From: Bacteroidia bacterium
GTDB lineage: Bacteria > Bacteroidota > Bacteroidia > Cytophagales > Cyclobacteriaceae
Assembly (NCBI GenBank): GCA_025356795.1
Contig: JANXRR010000046.1
Location: forward strand, 1 to 5,963
Direction of reading: 5' to 3'
DNA: 5,963 bases
In this document: piece after piece, positions 1 to 5,963 of the stretch
How the letters are laid out: every line of letters begins with the position of its first letter
Position numbering within the stretch: position 1 is the stretch's first letter
Translations under genes and position numbers: made by a program
The notes under the pieces: generated by a model
Databases searched by the model: none
Told to the model about the DNA's origin: nothing
The model's input: the letters and a program-made list of their open reading frames with translations, nothing else

Positions 1-1
1 T

Positions 2-2542
2 TGGAAAACTAAAAAGATACAATCTTCACAAAATACCAATGTTGAATACAATGAAAAAGCCCTTCAATCCTTCACACGATATTATTGGCGAGTTCGGGTT
101 ACTGACAGAAACAACACTATCTCCAAATGGAGCGAACCAGCTTGGTTTGAAACTGCAGCACTCGATAAAAACGATTGGAAAGCGCAATGGATAAATGATG
201 GTAGCCAGCAATTTCTACTAGATGAAGATTTCTATCAAGATGACCGCATGCCTTTATTTAGGAAAGAGTTTAAGATTTCTAAGAAAATAAGCAAGGCCCG
301 ATTATACATTGTTGGGCTAGGGTATTATGAGGCGTATCTCAATGAGAAGAAAATAGGCGATAGAGTATTGGAGCCAGGATGGACAACTTACAGCAAACAA
401 GTTCTTTATTCAGTTTATGATATTACTTCTTATTTAAAGATGGGTCAAAATATTGCTGGCATAATGGTTGGAAATGGATGGTACAATCCACTCCCGTTAA
501 AACTTTTCTCCCGATTTAATCTACGCGACATTCAACACACCGATAGGCCTTGTTTAAAAGCTGAAATTCACATTGAATATAGTGATAGAAGCACAGAACA
601 GATAGTAACCGACAACACTTGGCTTACGGCTGCTGGCCCAATTGTTCGCAATAATGTCTATCTCGGAGAACAATACGATGCAAGACTAGAGCAGTCCAAT
701 TGGTTAACCTCAAGAATTGATATATCTCAATGGAAAGAAACCGCTGTAATTGAAGGCCCTTCAGGTAAACTTTCATGCCAGATGCAACCACCAATTCGGA
801 TTACAAAAATCGTAAAACCAATTTCAATAAAAGAAATCACTACAGGAGTGTTCATTGCCGATATGGGTCAAAACTTTGCTGGTGTTGCTAGAATTAAGGT
901 ACGTGGAAAAGCTGGAACAAAAATCAAATTGAAATATGGGGAAGCACTGCATCCAGATGGCTCGCTCAATTACTTAACTTCAGTTGCTGGACAAATCAAA
1001 GAAGGCTGGTCAATAAATGGTGGCAAAGGCTCCCCCCAAACTGCTTGGCAAGAGGACGTATACATTTTAAAAGGCGCAGGTGTAGAAGAATGGTCACCTA
1101 GATTTACATTTCATGGATTTAGATATGTAGAAATAACCAGTTTGCCAGGCAACCCAGATATAAACATTGAAGGTTTACGCATGAATTCAGATCTTAAACC
1201 TGTTGGGGAGTTTAGTTGCTCTAATGAAACGTTTAATAAAATCCATGAAGCAGTCAAATGGACATTCTTAAGTAATGTTTTCAGTGTGCAATCCGATTGC
1301 CCAGCCCGCGAAAAGATGGGTTATGGTGCTGACATGGTGGCCACAGCCAATTCGTATATGTTCAACTTTGATATGAGTAATTTCTATCGTAAGGCTGTTC
1401 GCGATTTCGCCAACGATCAACAGGCCGATGGTGGCATTACAGAAATTGCCCCGTTTACTGGCATTGCTGATAGAGGTTATGGAGGCATGTCTGGTCCGTT
1501 AGGTTGGCAATTGGCCTTCTCTTATCTGCAAAAGCAGTTGTATGAATTTTATGGTGACAAACGCATCATAGTTGAACACTATTCAAACCTACAAAAACAA
1601 ATGGAGTTTCTTCAGGCACATGCCGTTGATGGTTTATTCTATTGGGACATTGGCGATCACGAGGCCCTTGATCCAAAAGCGGAAGCATTTTCTGCTTCCG
1701 CTTTTTACTATCATCATGCACTTTTGGCCAAGGAATTTGCACACCTCTTAAATCGTGAAGATGACAGCGTAAAATATTCTGTCTTAGCAAAAAAAATAAA
1801 GCATGATATTATTAAAAAATATTATGTTCCAGCTACGGGAAGATTTGACAATGCTACTCAATCTGCCCAGGTATTTGGCCTGTGGTATGCTCTTTCTCCC
1901 GAAAAAGAAAAGACAATAGAAGTCTTGTTGAATGAATTTAAAAGGCACAACTACCATGTGTCATCAGGTATCTTTGGCGTGAAGATGATGTTTGATGTGT
2001 TGAGAGAAAACAACCTTAACGAACTCGCTTACCAAATTGCTGACCAAAAGGATTTTCCAAGTTGGGGATATATGCTAGCCCAAGGTGCTACTACACTTTG
2101 GGAAACCTGGATGTATCCTGATAATGCGCCATCGCAAAACCATCCGATGTTTGGATCCATTGACGAATGGTTTTATAGTTCTCTTTTAGGAATTACTACT
2201 GCCACACCTGGTTTTGAAACAATAAAAATTAAGCCACAGCCAGCAGGCAACTTAACGTGGGCTAAAGGAAGCTATCAGTCCATTAAAGGAAAAATTGTGA
2301 GTGATTGGAAAATAGAGAATAATCAGTTCTTTCTTCATGTTATAATTCCCACTAATGCTAAAGCCGAAATTTGGATGCCCTCTAAAAATGTAAGCGAAAT
2401 AAAGGAGAGTAATAGGGCTGTAACAGAAGTATATAAAATAGCTGGCAGCGGCTCCTATTCAATTCTATCAGTAGGCTCAGGAGAATATTATTTTCGCTGC
2501 CCTTATGCCAATTTATCATCTGCAAATACCAATCAAAACTAA
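2..2542 (+). CDS. alpha-L-rhamnosidase, glycoside hydrolase family 78 (5' partial)
   Basis: Predicted to remove terminal alpha-L-rhamnose from glycans or glycosides with inversion of configuration. The frame is open from base 2, giving 846 visible residues; the ATG at 248 is internal (Met83), because the 82 codons before it encode typical family sequence such as RYYWRVRV and W-S-E-x-A-W-F-E-T-A. The start, and any signal peptide, lie outside, so cellular location cannot be judged. Visible order: end of an Ig/FN3-like module (about 1-55); the rhamnosidase N-terminal beta domain (about 95-260, with VGLGYYEAYLNEKKIGD); a second beta domain (about 270-385); an (alpha/alpha)6 catalytic barrel (about 405-730); and a C-terminal beta domain (about 730-846). 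Catalytic motifs look intact: DCPARE with Asp432 and Glu437 (likely general acid), Asp444 seven residues later, and Glu701 in TTLWETW (likely general base). The exact substrate is unknown. No SusC/SusD or transporter gene is seen nearby. A terminator-like hairpin lies within the gene at 1675-1706. Confidence 0.93.
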   Translation, partial: WKTKKIQSSQNTNVEYNEKALQSFTRYYWRVRVTDRNNTISKWSEPAWFETAALDKNDWKAQWINDGSQQFLLDEDFYQDDRMPLFRKEFKISKKISKARLYIVGLGYYEAYLNEKKIGDRVLEPGWTTYSKQVLYSVYDITSYLKMGQNIAGIMVGNGWYNPLPLKLFSRFNLRDIQHTDRPCLKAEIHIEYSDRSTEQIVTDNTWLTAAGPIVRNNVYLGEQYDARLEQSNWLTSRIDISQWKETAVIEGPSGKLSCQMQPPIRITKIVKPISIKEITTGVFIADMGQNFAGVARIKVRGKAGTKIKLKYGEALHPDGSLNYLTSVAGQIKEGWSINGGKGSPQTAWQEDVYILKGAGVEEWSPRFTFHGFRYVEITSLPGNPDINIEGLRMNSDLKPVGEFSCSNETFNKIHEAVKWTFLSNVFSVQSDCPAREKMGYGADMVATANSYMFNFDMSNFYRKAVRDFANDQQADGGITEIAPFTGIADRGYGGMSGPLGWQLAFSYLQKQLYEFYGDKRIIVEHYSNLQKQMEFLQAHAVDGLFYWDIGDHEALDPKAEAFSASAFYYHHALLAKEFAHLLNREDDSVKYSVLAKKIKHDIIKKYYVPATGRFDNATQSAQVFGLWYALSPEKEKTIEVLLNEFKRHNYHVSSGIFGVKMMFDVLRENNLNELAYQIADQKDFPSWGYMLAQGATTLWETWMYPDNAPSQNHPMFGSIDEWFYSSLLGITTATPGFETIKIKPQPAGNLTWAKGSYQSIKGKIVSDWKIENNQFFLHVIIPTNAKAEIWMPSKNVSEIKESNRAVTEVYKIAGSGSYSILSVGSGEYYFRCPYANLSSANTNQN
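1675..1706 (+). repeat. Perfect 13-bp inverted repeat with T tract inside the rhamnosidase gene (terminator-like hairpin)
   Basis: The left arm AAAAGCGGAAGCA (1675-1687) and right arm TGCTTCCGCTTTT (1693-1705) are exact reverse complements, separated by the 5-nt loop TTTTC; one more T follows at 1706, so the right side ends in five Ts. This is the shape of a Rho-independent terminator read on the plus strand. It falls in frame within codons for K-A-E-A-F-S-A-S-A-F (residues 559-568) in the catalytic barrel, about 835 bp before the stop codon, so it cannot be the normal end of the transcript. A translating ribosome would prevent it folding in the mRNA. The structure is seen directly; any function is inference, and chance arising from the alternating Ala codons is possible. 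Confidence 0.75.
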
Positions 2543-2556
2543 TCAAATTATCCAGT

Positions 2557-2564
2557 TATCTTTG
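2557..2564 (+). promoter_or_regulatory. Bacteroidota -7 promoter element (TATCTTTG) for the ABC-F gene
   Basis: TATCTTTG matches the TAnnTTTG -7 consensus of the Bacteroidota primary sigma factor at all six fixed positions. It ends 17 nt before the ABC-F ATG, in the short gap after the rhamnosidase stop, which implies a leader of only about 10-12 nt. No clear TTG-type -33 element is seen at the expected 19-21 nt upstream, so the match rests on the -7 box and its position. It suggests the ABC-F gene is transcribed independently of the rhamnosidase gene. Confidence 0.6.
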
Positions 2565-2581
2565 CCGCTTAAAATCGAACT

Positions 2582-4231
2582 ATGATTTCTGTAGACAGCC
2601 TTAGTGTTGAGTTTAGTGGAACTATCCTTTTCAAAGACATAACTTTTAACATCAACGAAAATGATCGCATTGCCCTTATGGGAAAAAACGGTGCGGGTAA
2701 ATCCACACTCCTCAAAATTATTGCTGGAAATAGTAAACCAACGCGAGGCAAAATATCAGCACCCAAAGACGCCATTATTGCTTACTTGCCCCAGCATTTA
2801 TTGACAGATGATGACTCCACCGTTTTTGAAGAAACATCAAAAGCTTTCGGGAAAATATTGGATATGAAAAAACAGATGGATGAGTTTAACCATCAGCTAG
2901 AAACAAGAACAGATTATGAATCAGATGAATACTCAAAAATAATTGAGCAAGTTTCTGAACTAAGCGAAAAATACTATTCCATTGAGGAAATCAATTTCGA
3001 TGCAGAGATTGAAAAGACCTTGTTAGGTTTAGGTTTTTTACGTTCAGATTTTATACGGCCTACAAGCGAATTTAGCGGTGGATGGCGCATGAGGATCGAA
3101 CTTGCTAAAATACTTTTACAAAAGCCTGACCTCATTTTATTGGATGAACCCACCAACCACATGGACATTGAATCGATTCAATGGCTGGAAGATTTTTTAG
3201 TTAACAATGCCAAGGCAGTGATTGTAATATCGCACGATAAAACATTTGTAGATAACATTACCAACCGCACCATTGAAGTTACTATGGGCCGCATCTACGA
3301 TTACAAAGTTCCTTACTCACAATATTTACAACTGCGCAAAGAAAGACGCGAGCAGCAGCAGAAACAATTTGATGACCAAGCCAAACAAATTGCTGACATA
3401 GAAGGATTTATTGAACGCTTCAAAGGCACTTACTCTAAAACGCTTCAAGTGCAATCGCGCGTGAAAATGCTTGAAAAGATTGATATTGTGCAAGTGGATG
3501 AAGTCGATTCATCAGCACTTAATTTGAAGTTCCCTCCTGCCCCACGATCTGGAAATTATCCTGTTATTGTTGATGGCCTTACAAAACGCTATGGCGATCA
3601 CGTGGTTTTTAAAGATGCCTCATTAACTATTTCTAGAGGAGAAAAAATTGCCTTTGTTGGTAAAAATGGCGAGGGCAAATCTACATTAGTAAAAGCAATT
3701 ATGGGGGAGATTGATTTTGAAGGCAAGCTACAACTAGGTCATAATTCTATGATCGGCTATTTTGCTCAAAATCAAGCTTCCTTGTTAGAAGAAGACATTA
3801 CCGTATTTCAAACGATCGATCAAATTGCCTTTGGCGATATCCGAAGCAAAATCAAAGACATTTTAGGTGCCTTTATGTTTGGTGGCGATACCATCGAAAA
3901 GAAAGTGAAAGTGCTTTCAGGGGGAGAGAAAACCAGGTTGGCTATGATCAAACTATTATTGCAACCCGTCAACTTACTAATTCTCGATGAACCTACTAAT
4001 CATCTAGACATAAAAACAAAAGATATACTCAAAGACGCTTTACGTGCTTTTGATGGCACACTAATTCTTGTATCTCACGATCGTGATTTCTTAGATGGAT
4101 TGGCCACCAAAGTTTTTGAATTTGGTAATAAGCGCATTAAAGAACATTTTGAAGGCATTAATGGATTCTTGCGAAACAAGAAGATAGAGAACTTAAAAGA
4201 AATTGAAAGAACTGTACCTAACAGCCATTAA
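2582..4231 (+). CDS. ABC-F family ATPase (ribosome-associated, tandem ATP-binding cassettes)
   Basis: A 549-residue soluble protein with two ATP-binding cassettes and no membrane segments, the hallmark of ABC-F proteins, which bind the ribosomal E site and relieve stalled or otherwise troubled translation instead of transporting solutes. Domain 1: Walker A GKNGAGKST (34-42), signature SGGWRMR (from 165), Walker B LLDEPTNHMD with Asp188/Glu189, and switch His218 in ISHD. Domain 2: Walker A GKNGEGKST (360-368), signature LSGGEKTR (Ser446), Walker B LILDEPTNHLD with Asp469/Glu470, and His499 in VSHD. Both sites look catalytically competent. A charged, helical linker (about 245-315, rich in K/R/E/Q) matches the tRNA-interacting interdomain linker; it is of ordinary length, so nothing marks this as an antibiotic-resistance type. 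The long Uup-type C-terminal coiled coil is absent. The start is fixed by an in-frame TAA at 2570-2572 and by the promoter element just upstream; no Shine-Dalgarno sequence is seen. The subfamily is not assigned. Confidence 0.95.
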   Translation: MISVDSLSVEFSGTILFKDITFNINENDRIALMGKNGAGKSTLLKIIAGNSKPTRGKISAPKDAIIAYLPQHLLTDDDSTVFEETSKAFGKILDMKKQMDEFNHQLETRTDYESDEYSKIIEQVSELSEKYYSIEEINFDAEIEKTLLGLGFLRSDFIRPTSEFSGGWRMRIELAKILLQKPDLILLDEPTNHMDIESIQWLEDFLVNNAKAVIVISHDKTFVDNITNRTIEVTMGRIYDYKVPYSQYLQLRKERREQQQKQFDDQAKQIADIEGFIERFKGTYSKTLQVQSRVKMLEKIDIVQVDEVDSSALNLKFPPAPRSGNYPVIVDGLTKRYGDHVVFKDASLTISRGEKIAFVGKNGEGKSTLVKAIMGEIDFEGKLQLGHNSMIGYFAQNQASLLEEDITVFQTIDQIAFGDIRSKIKDILGAFMFGGDTIEKKVKVLSGGEKTRLAMIKLLLQPVNLLILDEPTNHLDIKTKDILKDALRAFDGTLILVSHDRDFLDGLATKVFEFGNKRIKEHFEGINGFLRNKKIENLKEIERTVPNSH

Positions 4232-4294
4232 CTATTTAGCTGCGCTGCGTGGCTTTATACCTATCATCCAATCTGCAATAAAATTTATCACTCT

Positions 4295-5254
4295 TTATTT
4301 CCTCTTATAAAAAGATACGAAGGCAGGCATGTTATCAACTACTTCACTAGTAGTGTAATATCCCGAGCCATCGGTTGCCCAACAAATGGCTTCACCTTTG
4401 GCTTCTATAGTATAGGGAAGAAGTATAGGTGTTTTCTTTAATAATTGAGAAATGGTTTCATTGCTAGTCTTCTTCCAATAAAAAATTTGTGAATAGGTCT
4501 TAATCACCACCTCACTTCCATCGGGTGAAATATCGGCAGCCGTTACTGTTGAAATAGGAAGCACTCCCACCTTTGTCATGGCAAAATCTTTGGTTACATC
4601 TTGTGGATACTTAGCCACATAGATAACCGCGTTGTCTTCCTTTGAAACCACGTATACATCTTTTGTCAACGGGTCAATCATAACAGCTTCAGCATTTTTG
4701 CTTCCATCAGGATAATGAAAAGTAATTTTATCTAGGATAGCAATTTTCTGATTGGGAACGCTAATTGAAATTATTGGCTCAGGAAAACGATAAATATAGT
4801 TGGTGGTGTTTACCTTTTTATTGTCACCAATCTCAGCGAGATAGATATAGTTGATACCAGCCAAAGGGCCAGGTGCCATTGACATATCTTCCCAATCGCG
4901 GTTTGAAATACTTGTAAGCTCTGCACTACCCAATTGTAAGCCAGCTTTATCAAATAAATAAATTACATTTGGGTTGCCCGAATCTTGTTCCATCCACAAA
5001 GCTTTGGGTATAGCATAACTTGCTGCAATGCCTGAAATTTCATACAAGTTCTTGTTTTGAATGTTACCTAAATTAACGCCATTATTAAACGCAGTGCTTT
5101 TTAGTAACTCAGTAGCATTATAATAAACTGCCCAAGATGTATCGATAGCTACAGGTGGTATTATTGGTACAGGTGATGGATCGTTTGCGTTTTTTTTGCA
5201 GGAAGAACATATTATGATGAAGCTAAGGAATAATATGATTTTAAATGAATTCAT
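4295..5254 (-). CDS. Predicted lipoprotein with beta-propeller-like domain, function unknown
   Basis: A complete 319-residue protein. The N-terminus (MNSFK, then hydrophobic IILFLSFIIIC, then SSCKK) is a lipoprotein signal peptide with Cys19 as the likely lipidated residue, followed by a Pro-rich tether (about 22-37). It should be exported and anchored in a membrane. The body carries blade-like segments with recurring Asp/Gly turns: YEISGIAAS (71-79), LWMEQDSGNPNVIYLFD (86-102), RDWEDMSMAPG (119-129) followed by YIYLAEIGDNKK (136-147), YPDGSKNAEAVMIDPLTKDVYVVSK (181-205), ADISPDGSEVVIKTY (240-254) and KGEAICWATDGSGYYTTSE (286-304). From memory these resemble exported propeller proteins related to the SdiA-regulated and phytase-like esterase groups. 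No catalytic site can be named, and binding or scaffolding is equally possible. An A8 tract codes for the two Lys after Cys19. The gene converges on the ABC-F gene, and the next gene upstream on the same strand ends 76 bp before it. Confidence 0.85.
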   Translation of the reverse strand: MNSFKIILFLSFIIICSSCKKNANDPSPVPIIPPVAIDTSWAVYYNATELLKSTAFNNGVNLGNIQNKNLYEISGIAASYAIPKALWMEQDSGNPNVIYLFDKAGLQLGSAELTSISNRDWEDMSMAPGPLAGINYIYLAEIGDNKKVNTTNYIYRFPEPIISISVPNQKIAILDKITFHYPDGSKNAEAVMIDPLTKDVYVVSKEDNAVIYVAKYPQDVTKDFAMTKVGVLPISTVTAADISPDGSEVVIKTYSQIFYWKKTSNETISQLLKKTPILLPYTIEAKGEAICWATDGSGYYTTSEVVDNMPAFVSFYKRK

Positions 5255-5330
5255 TATTCTAATAATCTATTTTTGCTTCACACACAAAGTTTTAAAGGTA
5301 AATAATACTACCATATAGCTTAATGCCAAT

Positions 5331-5963
5331 TTAATTTCCATTCACAATCAATTGCTCTGTATAGAAAAAACTTGGCGACAATGGATTGATTGTAATCTTT
5401 ACAGCGTGCATATCTTGCTCGCCAAACACTTGCACCCGCGTAAAATTTTCTAACACCTTTTTTGTTTTTGCATCACGCAAAATAGGCTTATCAACAATGT
5501 ATTTATGTGAATCGCCATTTACCAACACCACAGGCTTTCCAAAATCGATGGTAAGTTTCTTTAGTTCTTTTAACACGTTAACAAAACCCGAACTCTCCTT
5601 ATCCGGATTAAACATATCGGCTTGCGTAAACAACATAATACCTGCATTATTATTAAGTTTAGCTTGCACAAAAATTTCTTTGAGCCAGGCAATGTTAGCA
5701 TTGTCGCGTTCAAAGAATTCTTTGTTTTGATTTTTACTATCTGGTAAGAAAAAATTGTTTGTGCCAACCAAGTGCACAGTGGCAAAAGCTACATTGCTGT
5801 AGGTCCATCTTTTGTTTTCAACAAATTTAGAAAAGCCTGCTGTTTGCGCTTGACTAATTAAGGTCATCTTTTCTTTGCCAAAACTCTTTTCATAAGTAAA
5901 AAACATTTTCCTAATTACGCTTAATCTTTCTTCAGGATCATACCCTCCCGCTTCTTCTTTATT
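5331..5963 (-). CDS. Metallophosphoesterase-like protein, C-terminal part (5' partial)
   Basis: The last 210 residues of a protein cut by the right window edge. The ATG at 5904-5906 is not taken as the start, because the frame stays open to base 5963 and the 19 upstream residues, including YDPEERLSVIRKMFF, read as continuous with the family pattern. Segments that suggest a calcineurin-like phosphoesterase fold are WTYSNVAFATVHLVGTNN (visible residues 53-70, with His64), ERDNANIAWLKE (85-96), AGIMLFTQADMF (107-118) and GKPVVLVNGDSHKYIVDKP (142-160, with GDSH at 150-153), then a closing beta region with ENFTRVQVFG and the end INPLSPSFFYTEQ. The N-terminal metal-binding motifs (D-x-H, GD, GNH) would lie outside the window. 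The visible motifs depart from the classical form: Gln where a His is often found, and GDSH instead of GHxH. Substrate and location are unknown. The stop is 76 bp upstream of the lipoprotein start on the same strand, so cotranscription is possible. Confidence 0.65.
   Translation of the reverse strand, partial: NKEEAGGYDPEERLSVIRKMFFTYEKSFGKEKMTLISQAQTAGFSKFVENKRWTYSNVAFATVHLVGTNNFFLPDSKNQNKEFFERDNANIAWLKEIFVQAKLNNNAGIMLFTQADMFNPDKESSGFVNVLKELKKLTIDFGKPVVLVNGDSHKYIVDKPILRDAKTKKVLENFTRVQVFGEQDMHAVKITINPLSPSFFYTEQLIVNGN

Noticed and set aside
1566..1790. Minus-strand open frame of 74 codons within the rhamnosidase gene
   Set aside because: It is opposite a strongly conserved catalytic domain, is of low-complexity composition and has no promoter or family resemblance; the hairpin at 1675-1706 falls inside it but does not make it a gene.
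2..2542. Polysaccharide utilisation locus
   Set aside because: Only one glycoside hydrolase is present; no SusC/SusD-like, transporter, sensor or sigma/anti-sigma gene is visible, and the following genes are unrelated.
2582..4231. Antibiotic-resistance ABC-F protein
   Set aside because: The interdomain linker is of ordinary length without an extended resistance-type loop, and the context shows no resistance or mobile genes.
4232..4294. Possible bidirectional terminator between the convergent ABC-F and lipoprotein genes
   Set aside because: Only weak A/T pairings (AATAAA...TTTATT) and an imperfect AGC...GCT repeat are visible; there is no G/C-rich stem followed by a T tract on either strand.
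5253..5266. ATTATT/AATAAT inverted repeat overlapping the lipoprotein start
   Set aside because: A 6-bp pure A/T repeat with a 2-nt loop is expected by chance in A+T-rich intergenic DNA.
5285..5292. AAACTTTG on the minus strand as a -7 promoter element for the lipoprotein gene
   Set aside because: It misses the first T of TAnnTTTG and has no TTG at the right distance upstream, so it is too weak to report as a promoter, although its position 30 nt before the ATG is plausible.
5386..5730. Plus-strand open frame of 114 codons
   Set aside because: It lies wholly opposite the phosphoesterase-like gene, its protein has no recognisable motif, and it is Ser/Thr/Phe-rich as expected of an antisense shadow.

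Overview
The window looks like ordinary chromosomal DNA from a member of the Bacteroidota (Bacteroidetes), probably of the Cytophagales/Chitinophagales/Sphingobacteriales kind. The support for this is: a perfect match to the Bacteroidota -7 promoter element (TAnnTTTG) just ahead of the ABC-F gene; no Shine-Dalgarno-like sequence ahead of the two visible start codons; a lipoprotein signal ending in the 'SSCKK' style typical of this phylum; and A+T-rich coding sequence. No genus can be named from the sequence alone.

Layout: (1) 2-2542, plus strand: a family-78 glycoside hydrolase (alpha-L-rhamnosidase), whose reading frame is open back to the window edge, so its true start lies outside. (2) 2582-4231, plus strand: a complete ABC-F ATPase with two nucleotide-binding domains, which acts on ribosomes rather than in transport. 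(3) 4295-5254, minus strand: a complete predicted lipoprotein with a beta-propeller-like body. (4) 5331-5963, minus strand: the C-terminal 210 residues of a probable metallophosphoesterase-like protein, cut by the right window edge. The two halves converge on a 63-bp gap (4232-4294). The other gaps are 39 bp (2543-2581, carrying the ABC-F promoter element) and 76 bp (5255-5330, nothing convincing). There is no gene-free stretch longer than 76 bp.

The genes do not form an obvious pathway. The rhamnosidase suggests breakdown of rhamnose-containing plant or microbial glycans, but no SusC/SusD pair, sugar transporter or regulator is visible to place it in a polysaccharide utilisation locus. The ABC-F gene seems to have its own promoter. 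The lipoprotein and the phosphoesterase-like gene lie in the same direction 76 bp apart and may be cotranscribed.

No mobile element, CRISPR array, tRNA, rRNA or clearly new multi-gene system was found. The most striking structure that gene content does not explain is a perfect 13-bp inverted repeat with a 5-nt loop and a T tract at 1675-1706, deep inside the rhamnosidase coding sequence, which looks like an intrinsic terminator. Secondary points are an A8 tract directly after the lipobox cysteine of the lipoprotein, and atypical metal-ligand motifs in the phosphoesterase-like protein.
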